The notes beneath the pieces are model-generated. The model was not told where the DNA came from. It searched no databases and worked only from the letters and a program-made list of their open reading frames with translations. A stretch of 64,000 nt of DNA from Mycolicibacterium peregrinum (GTDB lineage: Bacteria > Actinomycetota > Actinomycetes > Mycobacteriales > Mycobacteriaceae), in assembly GCF_001665785.1 (NCBI RefSeq), contig NZ_LZSO01000023.1:97087-161086 (forward strand), written 5' to 3'. The translations under genes were made by a program, and so were the position numbers. Positions 1 through 8,686 of the stretch are shown one piece after another; the first letter of the stretch is position 1, and each line of letters begins with the position of its first letter.

Positions 1-95
1 ATGCACCAAGCTGGTGCCGCAGAACCGTTGACGAGCAGCGCCACGCCGACGATCGCCATGCACGTCATCGCAGGCTTCGACAGCCGCCCCCGCAT
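1..95 (-). CDS. Exported protein, N-terminal fragment (cut by window start)
   Basis: Only the first about 31 codons lie in the window. The reading from the ATG at 95 is a basic N-region (MRGRLSKPAM) followed by a hydrophobic stretch and a small-residue region ending near SAAPAW. This is a typical Sec signal peptide. A GGAGG ribosome-binding site sits about five bases upstream of the ATG and supports this start. The mature domain is outside the window, so no function can be given. It is divergent from the lipoprotein gene at 308. Confidence 0.6.
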   Translation of the reverse strand, partial: MRGRLSKPAMTCMAIVGVALLVNGSAAPAWC

Positions 96-307
96 AAGTC
101 CTCCAAATGATCCATAGCCAGGGCAGCTGGGATGGACTCTGCGCCCGCCGGTCCTCCCAGCTTAATCGGCCACCCAGACGGCCCGGGCCGCGCGGCGGCC
201 AACGTGGCCGGCGTCACCCTGGGCCCCGCTGACCGAAACGCGCGCGAACGGGAAGTCATCCCCTCGCGACGGGCAAGCTTAGGATCCGAACTGTCGGGAG
301 GGGACAG

Positions 308-1186
308 ATGAGAGTGGGTCCGAGTGCGGGATTCGTCTTCGGCATGGTCGCTGCTGTCGTGGGCAGTGTCCTGGTGGCATGCTCGCCGGGGTCTGTGCCG
401 ACCGCACTGATCAAGGACGTCCCGTTGCAGTCGGGTGAGCAGACCACGCTTCCGTTCAGCGGGTTTGACTACCGGGAGATGGGCGTCGATGCGAAGAACG
501 TTCTCTATCTGGGTGGTATCGGTGGGTTCGCGACCTTGATCCCGGGGGCGGCCCAGCCGACGCCCATGAAGCCCAGCGGCAATCCTCCTGTGTCGACGTT
601 CGGGGTTGCGCCGGACGGCCGGTTGTCCTTTGCCACTCTCGATGGTGCCGTCGAGACGATCGCACCCGGATCCACCACCTCGGGGCCGCTGCCTTTCGGC
701 AGGCTCACCAAGCACGGCCAGATGGCGGTGGGCCAGGACGGGTCGGTTTACCTGGCCGACAACGAGCGCGACAAGTTGTTGAAGCTCGCTCCCGGCGCGA
801 GCGCCCCGACCGAGCTGCCTGTCGAGATCACCAACGGGTTGGGGCACTTGGTGATCGACGCCGACGACAACGTGTATGCAGCCATGGACGAGAAGATCGT
901 GAAGATTGCGAAGGACGCCGAGAAGGCCGAGCCGGTGGCAGGGGCGCCGGACGCAGTGGGCGGCCTGGCGGTGGACGCCGCGGGCAATCTGTACGCCACC
1001 GACCGCAAGGCCGCAACGGTGTCCCGGATGCCGGCCGGCGGGGGTGACTGGGTCGAACTCCCGTTCAACGGGCTTCAAAGCCCATCCGCCATCACGGTCG
1101 ACGGCGACGGCAACGTGTACGTCATGAACACGAACCTCCGCGAGACCGCGACGAGAGACACCCTCGTCAGGCTCGCTGCCAAGTAG
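308..1186 (+). CDS. Lipoprotein with NHL-type beta-propeller repeats
   Basis: A 292-residue protein with a lipoprotein signal peptide (lipobox LVAC, Cys25), so it should be lipid-anchored on the outer face of the membrane. The rest carries repeats of the form GLAVDAAGNLYATD and AITVDGDGNVYVMN, the NHL/Vgb-like beta-propeller blade pattern also found in the extracellular sensor of mycobacterial PknD. A GGGAGGGG Shine-Dalgarno precedes the ATG. No catalytic residues are evident, so ligand or protein binding is the likely role; this is inference. It stands alone, convergent with the peptidoglycan-binding-like gene on the other strand. Confidence 0.75.
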   Translation: MRVGPSAGFVFGMVAAVVGSVLVACSPGSVPTALIKDVPLQSGEQTTLPFSGFDYREMGVDAKNVLYLGGIGGFATLIPGAAQPTPMKPSGNPPVSTFGVAPDGRLSFATLDGAVETIAPGSTTSGPLPFGRLTKHGQMAVGQDGSVYLADNERDKLLKLAPGASAPTELPVEITNGLGHLVIDADDNVYAAMDEKIVKIAKDAEKAEPVAGAPDAVGGLAVDAAGNLYATDRKAATVSRMPAGGGDWVELPFNGLQSPSAITVDGDGNVYVMNTNLRETATRDTLVRLAAK

Positions 1187-1199
1187 CCGGGTTGCGGAG

Positions 1200-2036
1200 T
1201 CAGAACATTTCGACGACCCATACCTCCATGTCGAACTGAGGATTCGCGGGATCGGTGGGGTCGGAGATGCGGTGCTGCTGGATGACGGTACCGAGGCTGA
1301 GGATGTCCGCGCGTGGGGTCGCGAACTGCACCTGGGTCGATGCGTAGGTGAACCGGCACCCACCGACGAGGGCTGATTGCGCCAGCCGTCGAATCTCCTC
1401 GAGCGTCACCTGATTGATGGGCGCGCTGCGCATGCAGATATCGCTGGCGCAACCACTGACCAGGTCGGCAGTCAGTGGCCGGCCATGAGCGTGCTGACTC
1501 TCGGTGGCGAAGTCGGAGAACCCGAGGTAGTCGGTTTCCCCCTCGCCGTAGATGTTGATCCTCACGGCGTTCCCGATCGGGTTGATCGGGGTCCCTTGAT
1601 GCTGGGCACGGCCGTCGGGCCCCGGCGCGGATACACGTGGCGGGGTCGGGCATTGCGAATGATCGTGTGGGTCGCCCGCTTCGGTGGGTGAGACCAGGCC
1701 GTCCCCCGGTGGCGTCAGGCTCTCGAAATCCCTGACGTCGTCATCGAGATGTCTGATCGTGCCTTTTCCGACGATCCTGTCTGCGGTGACCTGCCCGGGG
1801 CCCAGGATCCCGCGCTTGTTCTTGTAAGCCTCCACCGCGTCGCCGGTGCCTCCGCCGTACACACCGTCCACGGAGAGCCCGGCGCCGTCGACCTCGTTCA
1901 GCGCGATCTGGATTCGCCGCACATGCTCGCCGACGTCGTGGATCCCCTCCCCGATGTGCGCCGGATCAGACACCAGGCAGGCCTCGAGCTGAGCGTCAGG
2001 AGCTGGCGAGGTGAGCAGCATGCTCTTGAGTCCCAT
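1200..2036 (-). CDS. Protein with N-terminal peptidoglycan-binding-like domain
   Basis: A 278-residue protein. Residues about 33-95 resemble a PG_binding_1 helical domain (RRIQIALNEVDG...VDGVYGGGTGDAVEAYKNKRGI). The remaining part, including a His/Pro-rich linker, is not recognised. The start at 2036 (MGLKSMLL) was preferred to a longer upstream reading because a GAGGGGGAC ribosome-binding site lies just upstream. No signal peptide is visible. It could bind cell-wall polymer or belong to a secreted or effector-like system, but nothing in the neighbourhood decides this. Confidence 0.6.
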   Translation of the reverse strand: MGLKSMLLTSPAPDAQLEACLVSDPAHIGEGIHDVGEHVRRIQIALNEVDGAGLSVDGVYGGGTGDAVEAYKNKRGILGPGQVTADRIVGKGTIRHLDDDVRDFESLTPPGDGLVSPTEAGDPHDHSQCPTPPRVSAPGPDGRAQHQGTPINPIGNAVRINIYGEGETDYLGFSDFATESQHAHGRPLTADLVSGCASDICMRSAPINQVTLEEIRRLAQSALVGGCRFTYASTQVQFATPRADILSLGTVIQQHRISDPTDPANPQFDMEVWVVEMF

Positions 2037-2275
2037 TTTTCGTCCCCCTCTGGTTCGTGCAAGCGGGCTGCTTGCTGATGGATCCAATCCTGGGCGGGCA
2101 TGTTTCGGGGTGCGTGAGTAGTCGGCTACCTGACTCTTCGGACTGACTCTTCGGATGGCGTGCCGATAAAGCAGATCAGGGAGACTCGACATCTCCCATG
2201 CCAGTTCGTAGCCTGTCCGAGACGTCCAAGCCGGGCCACGACGGTCCCCGCAGCGAAAGATCGTGACTAATCCGT

Positions 2276-3304
2276 ATGACCTGGGTGCGCCATTCACTGC
2301 GGCGGGCGCTGTGCGGTTCAGCCGTGGCCGCCCTGGTGGTGGCGACGTCGATGGGCGCCGTGAAGGCGGAGCCCGGTGCTGACGCGCTGTCGAAGCTTCA
2401 CGAGTTGTCCCGACAGGCGGTGCAGGGTCGCGAGGCGGTGACCGCCGCTCAACGCGATGTCGACGCCAAACTGGCTGCCCAGACCGCGGCCGAGGACCGC
2501 CACCGCGCGGACCTGGAGGCCCTTGACGTCGCGAACGTCCAGCTTGAGCCCTATCAGGCCGCGGTCAACCGGGTCGCGGCAATGACTTACATGAGTGGCG
2601 GCGACGGTCAGATGGCGGCGGTGCTGACCGCGGGTTCGCCGCGGCAACTGATCGACAAGCTGTCCCTGCAACGGGTCGTGGCCGCGAAGGCGGCCGATGA
2701 CATGGTGGCCTTCAAGGAGACGCATCAGCGCGCGGCGGCGGCGGCCCAGGCGTCAGAGACCTCGGCCGCAGATGCCCGCGCCGCCGTCGAGCAAGCCTCC
2801 GCTGTGCGCGCAGACCTTCAGGCCAAATGGAGTGAACTGCAGCGTCAGATCGCCGCGGCAGAGGCGCAGTACGGGGCGCTGGCGCCGCATCAGCAAGCAA
2901 TCGTCGACAACGCGGGATCACTTCCCGTGGGCGCTCCCGCAGATATCCCGGAAGGGTTGCCGGTCGGTGTCGCCTCCGAGGTCGGGTTACAGCCCAACAC
3001 CATCCTGGCCGCCCGGGCTGTCAGCGCGCGTTTTCCCCAGATCGCCGACATCGACGGGGTCCGGCCGGACTCGAAGCCGTGGCATCCCAGCGGTCTGGCG
3101 ATCGACATCATGATTCCCAACCCCGGCAGCCCCGAGGGCATCGCGCTCGGTGACGAGATCCTCGCGTTCGCGATGAGCAACGCGGCCCGATTCGGGTTGC
3201 AGGACGTGATCTGGCGCGGCACCTATTACACGCCGAGCGGGCCGCAGTCATCGGGCTACGGCCACTACGACCACGTGCACATCACCACGACGCCGCGCCA
3301 CTGA
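2276..3304 (+). CDS. Secreted coiled-coil protein with M15/VldE-like C-terminal domain
   Basis: A 342-residue exported protein. Residues 1-31 form a signal peptide with an AVKA cleavage region. Residues about 35-210 are Ala/Gln/Glu-rich and predicted coiled coil, as in the N-terminal regions of mycobacterial RipA/RipB-type wall proteins. The C-terminal domain has a HPSGLAID motif (His270, Asp277) and a terminal HYDHVH motif (330-335), the spacing of zinc ligands in D-Ala-D-Ala carboxypeptidase/M15-like folds. A role in peptidoglycan remodelling is inferred; activity is not certain, since related actinobacterial domains are only annotated as ARB_07466-like. Confidence 0.7.
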   Translation: MTWVRHSLRRALCGSAVAALVVATSMGAVKAEPGADALSKLHELSRQAVQGREAVTAAQRDVDAKLAAQTAAEDRHRADLEALDVANVQLEPYQAAVNRVAAMTYMSGGDGQMAAVLTAGSPRQLIDKLSLQRVVAAKAADDMVAFKETHQRAAAAAQASETSAADARAAVEQASAVRADLQAKWSELQRQIAAAEAQYGALAPHQQAIVDNAGSLPVGAPADIPEGLPVGVASEVGLQPNTILAARAVSARFPQIADIDGVRPDSKPWHPSGLAIDIMIPNPGSPEGIALGDEILAFAMSNAARFGLQDVIWRGTYYTPSGPQSSGYGHYDHVHITTTPRH

Positions 3305-3329
3305 CCGTGAGACCGCGCCTGTCGGCCGG

Positions 3330-5447
3330 CTATCCCTCGAGCAGACTACGTTTGATGATCTTGCCCGTGGTCGTGCGCGGCAGCTTGTCGAGGAAGGTGA
3401 CGTCGCGCGGAATCGAGAAGCGGCTCAGCCGGTTTCGGATGTAGTTCTTGACCATTTCCTGGTCGAGCGAGGCGCCGTCGGCAACGACGACGAACGCCGC
3501 GAGGCGTTGGCCGAACACCGGATCGGGAACGCCGATCACCGCGACTTCGGAGACCTGTGGCAACAGCGCGAGCGCCTCTTCGACGGGCCGCGGAAATACG
3601 TTCTCGCCGCCGGAGATGATCATCTCGTCATCGCGTCCGGCGACGAAGAGGCGCCCGCCGGCGTCGAGGTATCCGACATCGCCGGTGTCCATCAGTTGGT
3701 CTTTGATGGCAGGTGACGCGGCGTTGGTGTAGCCGTCGAACAGCATGTCGTTGCCCACGAAGATGCGACCGACGGCGCCGACGGGCAGGGGGTCACCCGC
3801 CTGATCGAGTATGGCGATGCGGGTACCGAGCGGCGGCCGACCGGCGGTGGTCGGGGCGGCGCGCAGGTCGGTCGGGTCGGCGATCGTCGCCCAGGACACT
3901 TCGGTCGAGCCGTAGAAGTTGTACAGGATGTCGCCGAAGGTATCCATGAACTTGATGACGGAGGCTCCGGGGATCGGCGACCCACTGCTGGCAACCACCC
4001 TCAGCGACGACGTGTCGTATCGATTGATCACGGAGATCGGCAACTCAAGAATCCGCTGCAGCATGACCGGCACGGCAATCAGGACCGTGCATCGGTGCTG
4101 CGCAATGGTTTTCAGACACTCTTCGGCGTCGAACCGTTCCGTCAGCACCACCGTCGCACGCAGCGCGGCACTGAGCTGCAGCGCGGCCAGGCCCCAGGCG
4201 TGGAACAGTGGCGCGGCCACCAGCATCACCTCGTCGCGACGCAGCGGCATGCGGGACAACATCGCGGCGATCGTGCCGAAGCCCTGTGGGGTGGGTCGGC
4301 GCGCACCTTTCGGTGTTCCGGTCGTACCGGAGGTGAGAACGACCAGCTTGCCCGGCTGTTTCGGAGGGGTCAGTGGCCCGTTGTCGGTGCCGGCCGAGAT
4401 CAGGTCGTCGATCGAACGTCGCTGCGGTGCAGCCGAAGCGGGGCGCGTGGCGATGCGGGGAATCTCGGCGGGGAGATAGCGCACCTGCTGTTCGAACTCC
4501 TCGTCGACGAATACCGCGTCGACGGCATGGCGGCGGACGATCTCTTCGATCGGGTGCGCGGCCAAGCCGGTGTTGAGCAACACGAGGTCGGCGCCCAGCT
4601 TGCTGGCCGCCACCATGCACTCCACCATCGCCGAGTGATTGCGTGCCAGGATGGCGAGCTTGCTGTTCGAGCTGAAGCCAACAGTGGTGAGACCCGACGT
4701 GATGGAGGTGGTGCGCTCAGCCACTTCCGCATAGGTCGATTGCCCGAGGCTGTCGACCAGCGCGAGGTTTCGGGGGGATCGAGCAGCGGCGGAGGTGAGG
4801 CCGCCGGCCAGGGTGAATCCCCACTTGGAGAGGGAGTTGAGTTGCCGCAGTCCGCGATCGGGTCGGGATGCCCGCACGACGCCACTGACGACCATGGTCT
4901 TGGCGACGCTGAGCTGCAGGGAGCGCATGTCGCCCATGTTGACCAGGAGTGAGGTTGGCTTGGCGGCCAGATAGTCGTCAATTCGCTGTAGGCCTTCTCT
5001 GACCCAGTTCTCGACGGCGCTGTCGTCGATCTTGGCCAGGTCGGGGTGAAGCCGGCCGATGGAGAAGGCGGTCACTGCGATCCGGGTGTCGTTCGCTCCG
5101 GGAGTCAGCCGAATCGACACCGAACTTTCGGGCATCTGGGTGGCGTGGAGGAGCATCTCCCTGCCGGAGCGCCGAACTGTCAGGTGCATCTCGTGGACAA
5201 CGACTGCGCCGCGGGGGGTGGAGAACCGGAGCTCGAACTGCTGTGCGTGGTCAGAGATCTGCCCGCACGACCCGAGTCCGCGAAAGAATCGCGGATACTC
5301 CTCAGGTGATTGCAGGACTTCCCAGATATCCGGACATGAGTGATCCAGCATCACGTCGAAATCGATCACGTCACGTCGCACGGGTGGTCCTGCCAGTCGA
5401 TCGTCTGTTCGCTCGGCCGCCAACTGAGTGAACACATTGTGGTTCAT
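3330..5447 (-). CDS. Long-chain acyl-CoA synthetase with N-terminal SRPBCC domain (FadD12-like)
   Basis: A 705-residue two-domain protein. Residues about 26-163 look like a SRPBCC/polyketide-cyclase domain (FDVMLDHSCPDIWEVLQSPEEYPRFF is its hallmark N-terminal region; quoted in part: DHSCPDIWEVLQSPEEY). From about 180 onward it is a complete ANL-superfamily acyl-adenylate ligase: P-loop LTSGTTGTPKG (371-381), YGSTEV, DTGDVGYLD, and the catalytic Lys696 in TTGKIIK. The ligase part resembles mycobacterial FadD12, which is normally about 535 residues, so the extra N-terminal module is unusual. Expected reaction: ATP-dependent activation of a fatty or other lipophilic acid to acyl-CoA. Confidence 0.82.
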   Translation of the reverse strand: MNHNVFTQLAAERTDDRLAGPPVRRDVIDFDVMLDHSCPDIWEVLQSPEEYPRFFRGLGSCGQISDHAQQFELRFSTPRGAVVVHEMHLTVRRSGREMLLHATQMPESSVSIRLTPGANDTRIAVTAFSIGRLHPDLAKIDDSAVENWVREGLQRIDDYLAAKPTSLLVNMGDMRSLQLSVAKTMVVSGVVRASRPDRGLRQLNSLSKWGFTLAGGLTSAAARSPRNLALVDSLGQSTYAEVAERTTSITSGLTTVGFSSNSKLAILARNHSAMVECMVAASKLGADLVLLNTGLAAHPIEEIVRRHAVDAVFVDEEFEQQVRYLPAEIPRIATRPASAAPQRRSIDDLISAGTDNGPLTPPKQPGKLVVLTSGTTGTPKGARRPTPQGFGTIAAMLSRMPLRRDEVMLVAAPLFHAWGLAALQLSAALRATVVLTERFDAEECLKTIAQHRCTVLIAVPVMLQRILELPISVINRYDTSSLRVVASSGSPIPGASVIKFMDTFGDILYNFYGSTEVSWATIADPTDLRAAPTTAGRPPLGTRIAILDQAGDPLPVGAVGRIFVGNDMLFDGYTNAASPAIKDQLMDTGDVGYLDAGGRLFVAGRDDEMIISGGENVFPRPVEEALALLPQVSEVAVIGVPDPVFGQRLAAFVVVADGASLDQEMVKNYIRNRLSRFSIPRDVTFLDKLPRTTTGKIIKRSLLEG

Positions 5448-5522
5448 CGGCCCGCGATACGGAGCAGTTCTGGCCCCAACGCCGCAACACTCAGCGGATG
5501 CAACAGGGGATACGCTTCTCGC

Positions 5523-6302
5523 GTGACGCCATCCGCTTCACGACGCCAAGTCTTCAGGTATGCCGCTGTCCTGGCTCCGGCCTTGGTTGTCCCGGGTGCG
5601 TTGGCTGCGTCAGCCGGCGCACCGACGGCCTCGGCCGACGGTCTGCAGATCGTCGATTTCGCCGACCGGCTGGTCCAGCCCGAACAGCTCAAGTCCGCGG
5701 GGTTCGGCGGCGCGTTGGTCTATGTGTCCGAGTTGCGGCCGGGCGCCACCTTCGATTTCAAGCCCGTCACCCGTGACTACGCCGATCGCCTCCGCGCGGC
5801 CGGCCTGCAGGTCGTCAGCTGCTACCAGTTCGGCAAACCCGGGTGGCCGACGCCGTCGGACTTCACCCGTGGGTATGACGGGGGCGTGGCCGACGCGCGG
5901 ACGGCATTGGGACTCCATACCGCGGCCGGCGGGCCGGCATCGGCGCCGATCTTCTTCAGCGTCGACGAGGACATCGACGCGGCAACGTGGAAACGATTGG
6001 CAGTCCAATGGTTTCGGGGGATCAACTCGGTTCTCGGGGTGGCTCGTACCGGAATCTACGGTGGTCGCAGGCAATGTGGATGGGCGATAGCCGACGGTGT
6101 GGTCGGTGCCTCCAGCACCGCCGGCTTCCGGTGGGCCTGGCAGACGAAGGCATGGTCGCGGGGTGAGCGGGAGCCGGCTGCCGTGCTGTTCCAGCGCGAA
6201 GTCGTGACCGCATCCGATCCGGGTTTCGTGATCGACGGTATCCATGTCGACGTGAATGACGTTCTCGCAGCCGATTACGGCCAGTGGGATCTCGCCAGAT
6301 GA
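5523..6302 (+). CDS. Tat-exported DUF1906 glycoside-hydrolase-like protein (Rv2525c family)
   Basis: A 259-residue protein starting at GTG 5523. The N-terminus contains a twin-arginine motif (SRRQVFRYAA) followed by a hydrophobic segment and an alanine-rich cleavage region, so Tat export is expected. The mature part matches the DUF1906 TIM-barrel family by its pattern (GLQVVSCYQFGKPG, SAPIFFSVDEDID, TGIYGGRRQC, HVDVNDVLAADYGQW) and closely follows M. tuberculosis Rv2525c. Family knowledge links Rv2525c to cell-wall integrity and beta-lactam susceptibility. It is the first gene of a close run with the SCO6745-family, signal peptidase and MDMPI-family genes. Confidence 0.8.
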   Translation: MTPSASRRQVFRYAAVLAPALVVPGALAASAGAPTASADGLQIVDFADRLVQPEQLKSAGFGGALVYVSELRPGATFDFKPVTRDYADRLRAAGLQVVSCYQFGKPGWPTPSDFTRGYDGGVADARTALGLHTAAGGPASAPIFFSVDEDIDAATWKRLAVQWFRGINSVLGVARTGIYGGRRQCGWAIADGVVGASSTAGFRWAWQTKAWSRGEREPAAVLFQREVVTASDPGFVIDGIHVDVNDVLAADYGQWDLAR

Positions 6303-6324
6303 TGCACCAGGAGGAATCATTGTC

Positions 6325-7083
6325 ATGACCGACACCGACATGCTGAACGCTGCCGCCGCCACCGGTGCGGCGATGGAGCAGGCGGTCGCGATTTTCATGC
6401 TGCATCCGGAGAACTTCGCGGCCAGTATCGCCGCCGGCTATCAGAACCCGTTGGCGGGGTATGTCGCTGGCCGCGGTGGGGTCCTGGGTGATGCGTCCGG
6501 TGCGACCGTCAGCGCCGTCTTCGCGGTATTCGAGCCGACCGGCCTTGCCGCGATGTGGGATGAAGGCGTCGCGGTACGCGGCGCTGACGGTGCGGCACAA
6601 CAGTATTGGGAGCAGGCCGCGGAGTTCGGACGCAAGTATCTGTCCGCCGCCCAGGGATTGGATCGCATCTCCGAACTGGGGGAGAAGCTCATCGCCGCAA
6701 CGCCGATCGCGGGCCTGCCGCTGTTCGCGGGGTGGCGCGCGATGCCGTTGGCCGACGATGCCGCGGCGCGGGCGCTGCAGGTGATGTTCGTGCTCCGTGA
6801 ACTGCGCGCGGGCGTTCACTTCAACGCGCTGACGATCTCGGGTATCGCCCCGGTGGAGGCACACATGCTCAACAAGGGGCCCCAGTACACCGCGATGTTC
6901 GGTTGGCCCGAACCATTCGCCGACGGTGAAGACAAGAAGGACCGGTACGCCGAGATCGAGCTGGCGACCAACCGGCGGATGGTCGAGATCTTCGAAGCCG
7001 CCCTTGATCAGGCCGAGGCCGACGAGCTCGCCCGGCTGAGCACCGAAGCGTTGGCCACCTTCAAAGCCGGTGTCCCGGGCTGA
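6325..7083 (+). CDS. SCO6745-family protein
   Basis: A 252-residue, mainly helical protein recognised as the actinobacterial SCO6745 family (MHPENFAAS-type start, GYQNPLAGYVAGRGGVLGD, GWRAMPLADDAAARA, HFNALTISGIAPVEAHM). The family has no firmly assigned biochemical function. The ATG at 6325 follows an AGGAGG site and was chosen over an in-frame upstream start that would overlap the previous gene. There are 22 bases between it and the upstream DUF1906 gene and six bases before the signal peptidase gene, so co-transcription is likely. Confidence 0.72.
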   Translation: MTDTDMLNAAAATGAAMEQAVAIFMLHPENFAASIAAGYQNPLAGYVAGRGGVLGDASGATVSAVFAVFEPTGLAAMWDEGVAVRGADGAAQQYWEQAAEFGRKYLSAAQGLDRISELGEKLIAATPIAGLPLFAGWRAMPLADDAAARALQVMFVLRELRAGVHFNALTISGIAPVEAHMLNKGPQYTAMFGWPEPFADGEDKKDRYAEIELATNRRMVEIFEAALDQAEADELARLSTEALATFKAGVPG

Positions 7084-7089
7084 ACCGCC

Positions 7090-7791
7090 GTGGAGCAGCA
7101 GCCTGAGCGAGCGGAAAAGCGTGGTGTGTGGACCAAACTAGCGGCTGTGGCTGCGGTTCTGGTGGTCGTGTTGGGCGCCCTCGGCGTCGCCGTCGTGCTG
7201 ACCTTCGCCTCGATGTACGAGATCCCTTCGGAGGCAATGGAACCAACACTGCAAGGCTGCGGCGTGTGTGAGAACGACCATGTCGTCGTCGACAAACTCA
7301 GCTATCGGTTCCGGCCACCACAGCCGGGCGACGTCATCGTGTTCAGGGCTCCGACGGCGTGGTACATGCCGGGTGCGACGGGTGAGAACGAACTGGTCAA
7401 GCGGGTAATCGCAGTCGGTGGGCAGACGGTCGAATGTCGTGCGGACGTGGGGTTGACGGTGAACGGCAAGCTCCTCGTGGAGCCTTACCTGGATCCGGCC
7501 ACGATGGAGGCTGATCCCAAGGCGTTTCCGTGCCTGGGTAACGAGTTCGGTCCGGTCGATGTCCCGGACGGCCGGCTGTGGGTGATGGGAGACAACCGCA
7601 CCCACTCGGCCGACTCCCGCACGTACTGCCGTAGTGCCGCGCCCGATATCGCCAGTGGTTTGATGTGCACGGGCGATCCCTCTGCGGGGACCGTGCCGGT
7701 CGCCGATGTCATCGGCAAGGTGCGGGCCATCGCGTTTCCGTCGCCGCGGCGTGGTCTACTCGCCGATGTGAATCCGCAGTTCGGCCCGTAG
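7090..7791 (+). CDS. lepB: Signal peptidase I
   Basis: A 233-residue type I signal peptidase (S26). A single N-terminal transmembrane segment (about 17-40) precedes the catalytic Ser47 in the EIPSEAMEPTL box, and Lys104 in the ELVKRVIAVGG box supplies the general base. Later the GDNRTHSADSR box is present. All conserved elements are intact, so it should cleave Sec signal peptides at the outer membrane face. It is somewhat shorter than the usual mycobacterial LepB (about 290 residues) and sits outside the canonical rplS-lepB-rnhB context, so it may be a second, specialised paralogue; this is inference. GTG start. Confidence 0.85.
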   Translation: MEQQPERAEKRGVWTKLAAVAAVLVVVLGALGVAVVLTFASMYEIPSEAMEPTLQGCGVCENDHVVVDKLSYRFRPPQPGDVIVFRAPTAWYMPGATGENELVKRVIAVGGQTVECRADVGLTVNGKLLVEPYLDPATMEADPKAFPCLGNEFGPVDVPDGRLWVMGDNRTHSADSRTYCRSAAPDIASGLMCTGDPSAGTVPVADVIGKVRAIAFPSPRRGLLADVNPQFGP

Positions 7792-7799
7792 GTGCGGCC

Positions 7800-8447
7800 A
7801 TGCGTTTGAGCCGAGACGAGCGCGAGCGGGTGTTCGCGGCGGTGGCCGACGAACGCCGGTCGATCGCCACCATGGTCGAGGGGCTCGATGCCGACCAGTT
7901 GGCCACACCGAGCCTGTGCGCGGGCTGGGACGTCAAGACGGTTGCGGCTCATCTGGTCAGCGATTTCACCGACGGGTTCTGGGGATTCCTGGTCAGCGGT
8001 GTCCGCCACGGTGATATCGACCGCGGCATCGACGCACTGGCCCGCCGCCGGGCACAGGCGTCAGCCGCCGAGATCGCCGAGACGCTCCGTCGTCGCGCCG
8101 ACTATCGGCTCAGCCCGCCCATCACCGGTCCGCTGTCGGGCCTGACAGATGTGTTGGTGCACGGCGCCGATATGCGCATCCCGCTGGGATTTGCGCACCA
8201 GCCGGATCCCCAGCACGTCGCACGGGTTCTCGATTTCCTCACCGGCCGAACACAATTCGGGTTCTTCCCACACCGACGCCTGCGTGGTATCGCGCTACAC
8301 GACGAGGACACCGGACGCACGTGGGGTGAAGGCCGGGCCGTCACCGGTCCGGGCGTTGCGGTCATGCTGGCGGTGTGCGGACGCAGCGTCGCATTCGAGC
8401 GCCTGTCGGGTCCTGGACTTCCTGTCCTGGTTTCGCGTCTGCAGTAG
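7800..8447 (+). CDS. Maleylpyruvate isomerase / mycothiol-dependent enzyme family protein
   Basis: A 215-residue DinB-like protein of the MDMPI family. The signature SLCAGWDVKTVAAHL (N-terminal helix with the metal-ligand His) and a second His region (TDVLVHGADMRIPLG) are present. Family members use mycothiol as cofactor in isomerase or transferase reactions, but many are of unknown substrate. The start ATG at 7800 is eight bases after the lepB stop. It is the last gene of the four-gene run; a 239-base gap with inverted repeats follows. Confidence 0.72.
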   Translation: MRLSRDERERVFAAVADERRSIATMVEGLDADQLATPSLCAGWDVKTVAAHLVSDFTDGFWGFLVSGVRHGDIDRGIDALARRRAQASAAEIAETLRRRADYRLSPPITGPLSGLTDVLVHGADMRIPLGFAHQPDPQHVARVLDFLTGRTQFGFFPHRRLRGIALHDEDTGRTWGEGRAVTGPGVAVMLAVCGRSVAFERLSGPGLPVLVSRLQ

Positions 8448-8537
8448 CGCACGGGGTCCTCGACCACGCATTTCGTCGCATTTTCGTCCGGCGGTCGAGG
8501 TTTGCTCCTTAAGCTGACGACGACCACCAGATCCTGT

Positions 8538-8562
8538 GGCCGTTCGAAAATTTCGAAAGGCC
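8538..8562. promoter_or_regulatory. Near-perfect inverted repeat upstream of mmpS-mmpL (candidate operator)
   Basis: Twelve-base arms (GGCCGTTCGAAA and TTTCGAAAGGCC) around a single central A match at 11 of 12 positions. The core TTCGAAA-A-TTTCGAA is perfect. It lies about 125 bases before the mmpS start in a gene-free stretch. The shape fits a dimeric repressor site, but no regulator gene is adjacent. Confidence 0.55.
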
Positions 8563-8591
8563 GGACGATGACAGCTGCCAATAGGTTTCCG

Positions 8592-8614
8592 ACACGTGTA
8601 CCGCGGTCACGTGT
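8592..8614. promoter_or_regulatory. Second inverted repeat upstream of mmpS-mmpL
   Basis: Perfect seven-base arms ACACGTG (8592-8598) and CACGTGT (8608-8614) separated by nine bases. It lies between the first repeat and the mmpS start and could be a second regulator site. Confidence 0.4.
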
Positions 8615-8686
8615 TCGATGGCCTTGGGAAACGGGTCGGGTCAGCAGGTGGCCGAAGGTTGCACTGGTCAACTTCGGGAGGCAGCG

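Noticed and set aside
65..1363. A long minus-strand open reading across the NHL lipoprotein gene
   Set aside because: It is antisense to a well-supported lipoprotein gene, is Arg/His/Gly-rich as shadow frames in high-GC DNA are, and has no recognisable domain.
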